A DNA stretch of 64,000 nucleotides from Tillus elongatus (lineage: Eukaryota; Arthropoda; Insecta; Coleoptera; Cleridae), in contig OZ023267.1 of NCBI GenBank assembly GCA_964006375.1, forward strand, positions 35,475,766 through 35,539,765, in the 5' to 3' direction. Both the position numbers and the translations under genes were made by a program. Positions 33,115 through 42,525 of this stretch are shown one piece after another. Position 1 is the stretch's first letter. The number at the start of each line of letters is the position of its first letter. The notes under the pieces are model-generated. The model saw only the letters and a program-made list of their open reading frames with translations, was not told the origin of the DNA and searched no databases.

Positions 33115-33640
33115 CACATTCACTGTTGGCTACCGACTGAACCTTAGCTCCTCGTCTTAATATTCGACAAACAACACAGACAACACAACTTATTGTTTTC
33201 ACCTTCACTGTTGGTTAACGACTGAACCTTAGTGGACGCTTCTGAGTCAAACAAGAAGAAAACAATTTAAAACACATCTACGATGACCATGAGGCAGCCG
33301 ACATGGACTTTGAACAATTTTTAAAAATAGATGCGGTCAGGTTAGTTGATCAACCATCCAGGTCAGTCTTCACCTTCACTGTTGGCTACCGACTGAACCT
33401 TAGCGGAAGCTCCTCGTCTTAATATTCGACAAACAACACAGACAACACAACTTATTGTTTTCACCTTCACTGTTGGCTACCGACTGAACCTTAGCGGACG
33501 CTCCTCGTCTTAATATTCGACAAACAACACAGACAACACAACTTATTGTTTTCACCTTCACTGTTGGTTAACGACTGAACCTTAGTGGACGCTTCACGTC
33601 TTAATATTCAACAGACAACAACGACAGCTGTCATACAGCC
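33115..33640. repeat. 93-bp tandem repeats near the palindrome centre, left side
   Basis: Units of the form TTCACCTTCACTGTTGG, CGACTGAACCTTAG, TCGTCTTAATATTCGACAAA repeat about five times, interrupted at about 33245-33361 by unique sequence. The right side (33820-33970) has only about two units. This difference of roughly 350 bp explains why the two arms are out of register. Confidence 0.8.
33245..33361 (+). other. Unique coding-like insert in the left repeat array
   Basis: Lacks a mirror copy on the right. One plus frame is open and acidic: VKQEENNLKHIYDDHEAAD then FEQFLKIDAVRLVDQPSR. No domain is recognised. It may be a remnant of a gene deleted from the rest of the element. Confidence 0.35.
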
Positions 33641-33795
33641 GTCTGACATGACAGACAGCTGTCATACAGCTGTCATACAGCTGTCATACAGCTGTCTAAC
33701 ACAGCTGTCTAACACAGCTGTTAGACAGCTGTATGACCGCTGTATGACAGCTGTATGACAGCTGTCTGTCATGTCATGTCAGACAGCTGTATGAC
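33641..33795. repeat. Palindrome centre: CAGCTGTCATA repeats
   Basis: Short units of ACAGCTGTCATAC switch orientation near 33716 to GTATGACAGCTGT, forming the hinge of the giant palindrome with almost no spacer. Each unit also contains a CAGCTG E-box palindrome. Confidence 0.85.
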
Positions 33796-34058
33796 AGCTG
33801 TCGTTGTTGTCTGTTGAATATTAAGACGTGAAGCGTCCACTAAGGTTCAGTCGTTAACCAACAGTGAAGGTGAAAACAATAAGTTGTGTTGTCTGTGTTG
33901 TTTGTCGAATATTAAGACGAGGAGCGTCCGCTAAGGTTCAGTCGGTAGCCAACAGTGAAGGTGAAAACAAGTAGTACCTGCTAAACTTTGTTCTTTAATA
34001 AACACGAGGCTAAACTTCGGTCCTTTAACCAACACAGTCAGTTGTGTAGCACGAAACA

Positions 34059-34445
34059 ATGGCATTCCAAATACTTGAAGATACAGTGACCTCCAATAAG
34101 AAGTTTAAACTTGATAGACGAAGCGTATGCTTTAGACTACAAGATATACCTGACGATGTCAACGATCCAGAGAAGTGGGTCAAAGATCGTATTAAAGATA
34201 TTGTGAGTCATATAGTCCATGATGTCGATCCCGAAGACAGAGTGGGGTTTACCTTTAGCTCGGAGGGGTTCGACAAGGGGGCTGCTCACTTGCCTTTCAG
34301 AAAAGCAAAGAATGTTGTTTTCGAAGACATTTGGTTCCTACTGAGTAAGATATACCAGAGTAAAGGACCTGGTTTTCGTTCTAATAGTTTTCGAATGACG
34401 ATGACTCAAGTGAAAACCGCTAAGCCTTTAATACATGTCAATTAA
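34059..34445 (+). CDS. Element ORF 1, right-arm copy
   Basis: Mirror copy of 32633-33019, encoding the same 128-residue protein from ATG at 34059 to a stop at 34443-34445. About 340 bp separate it from the hinge, compared with about 700 bp on the left. Perfect protein identity between the arms, while outer parts of the arms differ by large indels, suggests gene conversion or selection. Function as discussed for the left copy: unknown, with a tentative resemblance to the N-terminal domain of Polinton-type polymerase proteins. Confidence 0.55.
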   Translation: MAFQILEDTVTSNKKFKLDRRSVCFRLQDIPDDVNDPEKWVKDRIKDIVSHIVHDVDPEDRVGFTFSSEGFDKGAAHLPFRKAKNVVFEDIWFLLSKIYQSKGPGFRSNSFRMTMTQVKTAKPLIHVN

Positions 34446-34558
34446 ATATCTTAACCCATCATTACCATCATATATTCAGACACTTGTACGTAGCTTGCAA
34501 GCCTTCAATATAAACACGTACCAATTCAATCTCTTAATCCATTATTAACATCATAGGT

Positions 34559-34964
34559 TCAGAGGGGTCCACTTGTAGATAGCTTGCTATCTCTACGCCC
34601 CTCAACGTTGGTTGGTTGGTTGGGTGGTTGGTTAGTTGGTTGGTTGCACTTTTCGTAGAAAAGATTGGATATCCAACAGGCTAAATTTAGAATGAAATCT
34701 TTACAGACATATGTACCAGATATCAAGTTGTTTTCAGTCTGTGTTCCACCAAAGTCCACCAAGTATGTAGCGGTTGTAGGCGTTAGTTGAGATGTTGCTT
34801 CCGACACATCTAGGGGGCCGGTATTCCGGCCCCCTAGATGTGACTCTAAGTGAACTCCTTCGGTTGAAATATTTAGGGTATCGGTATTCTGGCTACCTAA
34901 TTGTTTCTTCAGCTGACCGTTGTAATAGGCAATCAACTCTTTAGTTTTCTTATTTTTTCATATA
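34559..34964 (-). CDS. Element ORF 2, right-arm copy (unknown function)
   Basis: Minus-strand mirror of 32114-32519, with the same 125-residue frame beginning at TTG rather than ATG. A synonymous T/C difference in the NLFYEKC segment shows that the two arms are not perfectly identical in nucleotides. It converges with ORF 1 of the same arm, leaving about 110 bp between stops. No known domain. Confidence 0.45.
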
Positions 34965-35346
34965 TCACACTTTTTAATTTTATTTTACACTATCGAAAAT
35001 TAAATTACATACATACATACATAAAGGCTACACCTCAAAAACAGTTGGTTGGTTGGTTGGTTGGTACATAGACTGTTATGTTCGTATACTTAAAACTTAG
35101 TAAACTCAATAAGGTTCTGAATACATCTGTTATGTACGTCGGTTCTATTTGTCTTACGGTGTTTCACTTCTGTTTTTCTTCTGTTAAAGAGATTTACAGA
35201 ATTTGCATCATATGGTGTGTTTAGGATCACTTCGGTATCGGAATGTTTGTTCTTAATGTTCTTATCATTTTACTTCGGTTTCTTGAAGGTTGGTTCTATA
35301 TTTCTGATTAAATTCGCTTACGCAGAAATAAAAATTGTTGCATTTT

Positions 35347-35637
35347 TCATAAAAATGATTGGTTATCCAACAAGCCAAATTTAATACCAAACATACTAAA
35401 GTCCAACAAGTATTTAGCGGTTGTTGGTGTTAATTGAAATGTTGCTTCCGACACTTCTAGGGCATCGGTATTCCGAGCCCCTGGAGATGTCTCTAAGTGG
35501 GCTCCTTCGGTTAGAACATTTGGCATATCGGTATTCCGATAACCCAAATGTTCCTTCAGCTGACTGTTGTAATAGGCAATCAACTCTTTAGTTTTCTTAT
35601 TTTCCAACCAATGACGACACATAAAGCCACATCTCAA
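35347..35637 (-). CDS. ORF 2 paralogue with ATG start, right arm only
   Basis: A 96-codon frame starting MRCGFMCRHWLENKKTKELI. It aligns with ORF 2 through YYNSQLKEHLG, HLETSPGARNTDALEVSEAT and QLTPTTAKYLLDF, then loses the C-terminal half. Additional weaker copies of the KKTKELI segment follow at 35700-35790 and 35930-35990. This tandem family has no counterpart in the left arm, so it arose after, or was lost from, one arm of the palindrome. The ATG here suggests that ORF 2 copies elsewhere lack their true start exon. Confidence 0.45.
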   Translation of the reverse strand: MRCGFMCRHWLENKKTKELIAYYNSQLKEHLGYRNTDMPNVLTEGAHLETSPGARNTDALEVSEATFQLTPTTAKYLLDFSMFGIKFGLLDNQSFL

Positions 35638-35639
35638 GA

Positions 35640-36275
35640 CAGTTAGTTAAGAGTGTTGTATGACTAAGATTACTCTTGAAATATTTAGGATATCGGTATT
35701 CCGGCTACCTAAATGCTTCTTTAGCTGACAGTTGTAATAGACAATCAACTCTTTAGTTTTGTTATTTCCACCCATTAACACATAAAGCCACGTCTCAATA
35801 CAGTTAGTTAGAGTGTTGTGTGGTTAAAATTACTCTGAAATGCTAGTGGCACCCATTTTTACCAAGTATGTAGCAGCTGTAGGTACCAAGTCAACCCTTT
35901 CTGCTTGTTGTTGTAATAGACAATTAACTCTTTGGTTTTCTTATTTTCTATCTCATAAACATAAAAGCTACACTTCAAGATACTTAGTTTAACTGGTCAC
36001 ATGGCTAAGATTACTCTGAAATGATAGAGATGTGTTGGTTTAGGGCAATTGAAGACTGTTCTTCAAGACATATTTACTTTGGTTTGTTAGGTACGCTTGA
36101 CAGCTGCCTGTGCCGTCAACTTCAATAAGTCTAAGAGGGTGTACTAAAATTTGTCTGTAGCACGCATCACTTGATGTAGTCAACATTTAAATACGCTATT
36201 GATTACTGTTCTTTCTGGTATGGTTGAAATTTTCTCTGAAAGTAACTTCATTAAGTCTAAGAGAGAGTGTGTTGT
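35640..36275 (-). repeat. Decayed tandem copies of the ORF 2 5' region
   Basis: GACAATCAACTCTTTAGTTT-type segments followed by CATAAAGCCACGTCTCAA-type segments recur at roughly 180-200-bp intervals, diverging rightward. No open frame of note. Confidence 0.6.
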
Positions 36276-36420
36276 TTTTAGGTGTTAACACAGCTTGTTC
36301 TGACTTACTTAAATATTATATTTCTTCTGTTCAACAAGACGATGATTTTGAGGTGTCACACATGTATGTAGCTCTAAGAACGGCTATACCGGAAGTGTCA
36401 ACCTGAAGTAACATTTTTAT
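36276..36420. repeat. Right-arm mirror of 31331-31515
   Basis: Inverted match to the left arm (GTGTTAACACAGCTTGTTC, then TTCTGTTCAACAAGACGATG). It ends at the first 217-bp repeat. Confidence 0.75.
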
Positions 36421-36464
36421 TGATTTTATTGGTTTGCTGAACAGCGTGTATGTATTGGTTCTAT

Positions 36465-37170
36465 AGTACATCTCACGGATCTTCCGCGATAAGGGTTTTA
36501 AGTTTTTTATCTCAGTTTCTTGTAGACCTTGTTACGAAACATACATTTTTGAAGTCGGCTCCTTTCTATCACTTTCCGTTCAAAAGATATAACGATTTAA
36601 AGTTTAGACCGGAAGTGGCCATTTTATTGTATATTCCAATTTGCTTTGGCCTCCTTAACACCGTGCATGTATTGGTTCTATCGTACATCTCACGGATCTT
36701 CCGCGATAAGGATTTGAAGTTTTTTATCTCAGTTTCTTGTAGACCTTGTTACGAAACGATATATTTTTGAAGCCGGTTCCTTTCTATCACTTTCCGTTCA
36801 AAAGATATAACGATTTAAAGTTTAGACCGGAAGTGATCATTTTATTGTATATTCCAATTTGATTTGGCCTCCTTAACACCGTGCATGTGTTGGTTCTCTC
36901 GTACATCTCACGGATCTTCCGCGATAAGGATTTGAAGTTTTTTATCTCATTTTCTTGTAGACCTTGTTACGAAACATACATTTTTGAAGTCGGTTCCTTT
37001 CTATCACTTTCCGTTCAAAAGATATAACGATTTAAAGTTTAGACCGGAAGTGGCCATTTTATTGTATATTCCACTTTGATTTGGCCTCCTTAACACCGTG
37101 CATGTGTTGGTTCTCTCGTACATCTCACGGATCTTCCGCGATAAGGGTTTTAAGTTTTTTATCTTATTTT
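36465..37170. repeat. About 217-bp tandem repeats, right arm (3+ units)
   Basis: Inverted relative to 30395-31330, with units near 36470, 36690, 36906 and 37123 carrying CACGGATCTTCCGCGATAAG. There are fewer units than in the left arm. Confidence 0.85.
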
Positions 37171-38230
37171 AGTCGCCATTTTTTAATTCTGCTTACTTAG
37201 ACGAGTAACATGACACTAAACACGAGGGGTTAGCTTAAGAAAGGAATTGAACCTGTAACCAACCATTGTTTCTAAGCTTACTGTTTAGTTATTCAGTACC
37301 TCTTTGTATTTGTTTGACGCTACCATATCAAGGAGCATATATCAGGAATCGAACCTGTATCTCTTTCAAAATAAAATCAACTACTTGCCGCGCCCACACA
37401 TGAGGCTAAAAAAGTTCCTATTTTTAAGAGTTGAACCTGTTGTCCATTTTGTTTCTGAGCTTCCTTCTTTGTTTTGCCAGCGACCTTTATTGTCTCTACG
37501 ATATTTAAGTTTGGTTTCCTATTTGAACCTGTTGTCTATTTTGTTTCTGAACTTCCTTCTTTTGTTTGCCAACGACCTCTGTGTGTTATTTTTAGAACCT
37601 ACCCATATAACAATTGTGGCGTTCGGCTAATTTCTATGCGAAATCTAATAGTCTGTCTAATATTAAACATATTAATTATTATGTCTTATGTCTAATAACA
37701 AAAGCTTTATGAATGGTTTGTTTTAATGGGGGGCGTAACTTTAAATCATGGAGTCCTCGACCAATACCATTATTCTCGCTTATCAACCTCACTCTCATTT
37801 GTCGGCTCTAAAGGTTGGAGTGACGTAACTTTAAATAATGGAGTCTTCAACCATCTTTAAAAGCGAAAGGCACCATCTTTAAGAACGAAAGCCGCCATTT
37901 TTTATAATGTCAGGGGTATATATGCCAGCTTAAGGTATCACAGGTTAGGTTTCCATCTTTCATTCCGCCATTTTGGTTCCGCCATTTTGGTTCCTCCGTT
38001 TTGGTTCCGCCTCTAATATTAAACATATTAATTATTATGTCTTATGTCTAATAACAAAAGCTTTATGTATGGTTTGTTTTAATAGGGGCGTAACTTTAAA
38101 TCATGGAGTCTTCGACCTATACCATTATTCTCGCTTATCAACCTCACTCTCATTTGTCGGCTCTACAGGTTGGGGTGACGTATCTTTAAATAATGGAGTC
38201 TTCAACCATCTTTAAAAGCGCTATTTTTTA
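37171..38230. repeat. Right-arm subterminal region with a duplicated unit
   Basis: Mirrors 29700-30390. The unit beginning CTAATATTAAACATATTAAT appears twice (about 37655 and 38013). CCGCCATTTTGGTTCC motifs (YY1-like on the reverse strand) cluster near 37965-38010 and 38235-38300. Open frames here (37304-37630 and others) shift between repeat units and are not supported as genes. Confidence 0.7.
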
Positions 38231-38359
38231 TTCCGCCATTTTGGTTCCGCCATTTTGGTTCCTCCATTTTGGGTCCGCCATTTTGGGTCCGCCATCTTGG
38301 GGCGTGGCCACGCCCACAAGGGGTGGGGCTCCGTCCCTAGGGGTAGGGGGGCTCCGCCC

Positions 38360-38398
38360 CCACTTCCTGTCTGGGTCTCAATCATGGTTTTACCTACT
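38360..38398 (-). repeat. Outer TIR, right end of palindromic element
   Basis: Complement of 28140-28178, ending ACCTACT immediately before the right AAAGTG duplication. It follows a GC-rich CCATCTTGGGGCGTGGCC segment at 38292-38309. Confidence 0.8.
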
Positions 38399-38404
38399 AA
38401 AGTG
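38399..38404. repeat. 6-bp target-site duplication, right (AAAGTG)
   Basis: Exact copy of 28134-28139. Confidence 0.8.
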
Positions 38405-38819
38405 TACACCCCAAAATGGCGGTAACGACCGGTGACAATGTTGCCCAGAAAAACTCTCGTAGAGATAGTTAGTCTCAATACACAAATAGATCGATTCAAT
38501 CATGTAGTTCTGGATTTTTGCATTGACGTAGGCGGGAGTGTCCTTTATAATATGCAATAAAGTCTTGACCAATGGTGGTGACGCGGGAAATGATGGCGGC
38601 GTTGAAAAGTACTTTTTTCAAGTTTTTTGCAATTATCTTTGAAAGTATTGCTACTATCAAAAATGTTTAGGTAAAAAATTAATTAGCATAAAATTCCCCA
38701 CAAAAATAGTTCTATTTATTTTTATCGTAGGATCAACAGATTTCATAGAAAATGCGGAGGAGTTATTGCAATTAATTTCGAACTATGATTTGGGGTTGAA
38801 TCTGAGGTTATCATGTATA
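38405..38819. other. No gene recognised
   Basis: Flank of the palindromic element. Contains further ATGGCGG motifs near 38416 and 38594 but no coding signal. Confidence 0.5.
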
Positions 38820-38989
38820 TATGCCCTATGAACACGGTCCTCATTTGCGTCGCGTGGAGGGCCAAAGGGGGCTTTTGGTTTTCGTCAGAACTCTGGCACA
38901 CAAGACTATCCGATATTGCCCGAGCTTGGCTACTGCACAGCCTTCGACTTCACGTTTTGTCCCTTGTATAGGTTCAACACAATCACAGT

Positions 38990-39630
38990 TTGAATTCACA
39001 ACTAAATGTTTCTGGAGCACAGAAACTGTTGGTGACGAATTTTATGCCAAAGAATGAAAAAAGTCGAACAACGTCGCAAAGTATACCATGTACGATCAAC
39101 TGATTTTGATCCCACTTCCAAGCAGGCAAATGCTTGGAAGGACGAATTGGGGGAAGCAGTTTTGAGACGCTTCAGCATTGTAAGAGATTAGCATGCTGCG
39201 AATGCTATATACCACGAATACTGCTACCAAAAATTCTTTCTGGTCAACGAATTAACCGGGAAAAAAAGAGGTAGAGCAAAGGAAGACTTGATTTCTGAAG
39301 CAGTGGAGGAGATATTCTACTATCTAGATGAACCGGGTGTTGCCCAGTATTCCTTAGATGAGTTTCTGTAGCAGATTTCAGGAGAAAAACCATCAGGAGT
39401 AGCTGTGATCCGAAGAATGGTGGAGAAATTTAGTGAATGAGTCATTTTGACAAAAGTCTGCAAACTAAAAACGGTTGTCTGCTTTCGTGATGTTGTCGAG
39501 AAAGTTTTGAATGGTAATTGGTACGCTTACAGGTGTGCCAACGAACAGGAAAAGCGCATAAGGATCATTCAAACGGCAGCGGAAATAAGGACAAATGTAC
39601 AGTCAGAGGCACACGACACAACACATTACA
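38990..39630 (+). pseudogene. Decayed member of a multi-copy invertebrate gene family (unknown function)
   Basis: Several plus frames join into one ancestral reading: TTKCFWSTETVGDEFYAKE, DELGEAVLRRFSIVRD, HAANAIYHEYCYQKF, RGRAKEDLISEAVEEIFYYL, then VVCFRDVVEKVLNGNWYA and RIRIIQTAAEIRTNVQSEAH. Stops (39190, 39368, 39437) and frameshifts interrupt it. I associate this block order (an N-terminal Cys/His zinc-binding region, 'HAADA.YH..C', then 'RL.IV..AA.II..DI') with highly repeated hypothetical proteins seen across arthropods and cnidarians. That is recollection, not a search, and the function is unknown to me. Confidence 0.45.
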
Positions 39631-39724
39631 CACCAAGTGATGATTTCACTTCACACTCAAGGCTTCTATGGAGTATCTTTTCCCACAGAAAAGAAGGAGC
39701 CACGAGGAAAGGAGCATGCATCTC

Positions 39725-40270
39725 CCATGAAAACTGATCTCTTTTCACATCCACCTACCAAAGGCGCAGCAGAGCAACACTCGTTTAGGGTGTACCTGAA
39801 TGTACAACAGTGGCTTGACAATACTCGTTACCTACAGAACGTTAGGGTTGGGCTCGAGAAGAGGATGGATTTCTTAGGTACCAACAGCTCCTGAAACTAT
39901 TTAAAAGACCACATTCTGTCATTGAGATGTGGGTGCTGAAAAGTTGTCATACAATGCTCATATGTATGTAGCATTTTCCATGAAAGCTGATCTCTCTTCA
40001 CATACACCTACCAAAGGCGCAGCAGAGCAACACTCGTTACCTCCAGAATGTTAGGGTTTGGATCGAAAAAAAGGATGGATTGCATATCCCAATGAGAACT
40101 TAGGTACCAGCAGCTCCTGAAACTATTTTAAAGACCATATTCTGCCGTTGTCCTACTTGTTGTGGAGGCGATATGTGGGTGCCGAAAAGTTGTCATACAA
40201 TGCTCACCTGTCTGTGGCATTTGCCATGAAAGCTGATCTCTCTTCACATCCACCTACCAAAGACGCAGCA
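39725..40270 (+). repeat. About 250-bp tandem repeat, three units
   Basis: CATGAAAGCTGATCTCTCTT, CACCTACCAAAGGCGCAGC and GCTCCTGAAACTATTT-type blocks recur starting near 39727, 39977 and 40224. The first unit lies in the frame at 39595-39894, so the repeated segment may be the 3' part of the dead gene to its left. Confidence 0.7.
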
Positions 40271-40560
40271 GGTAATAATAATGAAGATATTACGTTGGTA
40301 AATTAGAGTATGGTTCTTACCAGGACAGACTGGTGCACAAGGTGTACAAAAAGAAAAGAATTAATTATCGAATGTTGCCTCATTTTGCCGAGATACGAAG
40401 TTTCCCGTCAAATCTTGTCGCGGTATTAGTTGTTTCTAGCTGTTTCGGTCCCATATCTTTAGGGGAGGCTTTACTAGGGTGAGGCAACAACAGATACCGA
40501 TATTATACAATGCCTTACCAGTCGGGCCACACCTGGGAACCAGTCATTAGTACAGCATCG
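40271..40560. other. No gene recognised
   Basis: Spacer between the tandem repeat and the DD34D mariner remnant. Confidence 0.45.
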
Positions 40561-40599
40561 GAAAATATGCAGAGACCGCCAAAGTCGAACTTATTTGGT

Positions 40600-41725
40600 T
40601 TGTTGCAACGAAGCGGTTTCGTTGCAAAGGCTACATTTTGATTGAAAAAATGAAGGATTTAGGTCAGTTATTAAACATTTAAGCATTTGAATGGATCATT
40701 GGGCAAAGGCAAAGGAATGTCTACTGATATTATATAAACCTTGGCTGAGACTACTATTAAAAACTGGGATGACGATCCAATGTCAAAGATGAGCACCGCT
40801 GTGGAAGACCAATCAAGGAAACATTGATACTGTTTATGGAATGATCTTAGAAGATTACCAATCAAGAAAACATTGATACTGTTTATGAAATGATCTTAGA
40901 AGGTCAGCTTATTGTGATGAAACGTATAGCAGAAAAATTGCTTATTTTCCATGAGCATTTTACATTGTTAATCACGACTTGGGAATGAAAAAGCTTTCAG
41001 TTAAATTGATTCCAAATTGCTCGAACGCCGATCAGACGCGCGCTCGTGTGCCACTATTTTGAAGGATATTCTTTAAAAAAATTTGTTGGCTTCGTCACTT
41101 TGGACGAAATCGCTTTGTTTCTATCTGAAACATGGGTCAGTAGTCCATCACTATGATCCACACACTGAATATCAATCGAAAGTGGAAGCAGGCCAAAAAA
41201 AATCCGTGTACAAAACTCGGCTGGCAAGGTTCTTGCTTCAGTTTTCTGGGACCAAGGTGAGATAATTCTGCTTAATTTCCTGAAACAAGGTAGAACTACC
41301 ATGGAAGCATGTTGTAATGATGATTTTCTAACTAAAGTGCGCTAGAACATTGTGGAAAAGCGCCGCGAAAAACTGACCAAAAGTCTACTTTTTTACAAGA
41401 CAACGCCGCTGCCCACAAGTCAACCCAAATTGATAAGATTGTTTTTGATTTTGTTCATAACCCGCACTATTCACCGTATTTGGCACCATCAGACTATTAT
41501 TTCTTCTCAAGGCTCAAAAGGGTAAACTATTTTCGACAAACACCGAAGTTTTGTATGCTTTGATCAAGCTCTTGACTCCAATAATAAAGAATGATCTGCC
41601 AAAGCTCCGTTTTTGCCAAGAATGCCAGTTGTTTTCGTTTTGGTTAAGTACGAGTCTACCAAAAAGAACTTTGAAAATTTACGAAGGCGCTATCACATTC
41701 AGAAAAGTGTTTTAGTACATGAGAA
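40600..41725 (+). pseudogene. Mariner (Mos1/SETMAR-like, DD34D) transposase, heavily decayed
   Basis: The N-terminal HTH survives as NIDTVYEMILEGQL..KRIAEKL (about 40865-40960) with a partial duplication just upstream, then MKKLSVKLIPN. The catalytic domain shows FVTLDEIALF (first Asp), TEYQSKVEAGQKK, LQDNAAAHKS (second Asp) and HYSPYLAPSDYYFFSRLKR (third Asp in SDY, as in DD34D mariners). Many stops and frameshifts interrupt it and the second-to-third Asp spacing is shortened by a deletion. It is a much older insertion than the DD41D elements in the window. Confidence 0.8.
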
Positions 41726-42199
41726 TGCTCTGTAGTTGGAGAGAAGACAACTTTCAGGTTCCATAAGTCTGATCAAAACACAGTTTCAATGTATGAGATC
41801 ATAACTACAGCTGTTTCAGACTTTTAGATGGTTCAATTCAAAGGGGACTCTGTGTTTAAGAACCCAGTGTCAATAGAATAGGCATTTTTTACTCACAAAG
41901 TTTCTACCAAAGTATGTATAACAAAGTTATTTTGTATTCTATGTGATTTTTAGAAGTTTTATTTTTATTTTTTCATTTAACCTTTCTAATAAAAGGTTTC
42001 AGGCTTGAATGCCAAAATATTGATTTGACTATTTTTTCCTTGATGTCACAGATATTTAAGTTCTGCACAAACTGATCCAGAATTTGATATATTTTGTGCA
42101 CTTTTCTGGGGTAACCATCATAAACACCTAAGTAGAAAGATATAGAGATCTTAAATGCACTTGCCCCATAGCCTGGAGTAAATGCATCTCTTACACTAC
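41726..42199. other. No gene recognised
   Basis: AT-rich sequence, possibly the 3' flank of the DD34D mariner. Confidence 0.45.
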
Positions 42200-42219
42200 G
42201 ATCTAGCTAGTAAATTCAC

Positions 42220-42525
42220 CACGATAACTCAAAAAGTTATTAACCGATTTTGATGAAGCTCGGCAAGAATCTTTCTTTTATTAGTAGCTTGCATGAGTTC
42301 CAGGAAAATCGGACAAGGTCTTCCGCGAAAATGTTTAGTTTCCTTTCGAAAAAAATGTTTTTCTCCGGAAATTACAAAGCCATTTTGGCAAAATTGGGTG
42401 GATATGTTGCTTTGATCTTACTACGTACATAAATTCAACTTTCTAGGTTTATAGAAAATTGAGTTATTCAAATTTAAAACATTTATTGAAAATTCGCTAC
42501 CATAACGCATTTTCTGCGTCCCTAA
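42220..42525 (+). repeat. Family X repeat, R2 half only
   Basis: Begins CGATAACTCAAAAAGTTATT and ends CTACCATAACGCATTTTCTG, matching the right halves of other family X copies. Neither TA microsatellite nor R1 half is attached, so it is truncated at the microsatellite. Confidence 0.65.

Larger units (their letters stand above)
28140..38398. mobile_element. 10.3-kb palindromic Polinton/Maverick-like element (putative snap-back form)
   Basis: The ends are inverted repeats (AGTAGGTAA at 28140 and its complement at 38390-38398) that stay similar for about 38 bp through ATTGAGACCCAGAC, and an exact 6-bp duplication flanks them. The interior is a giant imperfect palindrome centred near 33716, with arms 28140-33716 and 33717-38398. 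Each arm carries, from the centre outward: CAGCTG repeats, 93-bp repeats, a 128-codon ORF reading outward, a 125-codon frame reading inward, about 217-bp tandem repeats, and ATGGCGGA-rich subterminal repeats. Six-bp duplications and 5'-AG termini are known Polinton traits. No integrase, capsid, ATPase or protease gene is present, so it cannot be autonomous. Its class rests on ends and duplication, with weak support from the ORF. Alternatives are an unknown fold-back family or an assembly inversion, which the matching duplication argues against. Confidence 0.65.

Noticed and set aside
28140..38398. Palindrome as a simple assembly artefact
   Set aside because: The arms differ by indels and point changes, and an exact 6-bp duplication adjoins matching termini at both outer ends, which a mis-joined contig would not produce. 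Long-read confirmation is still needed.
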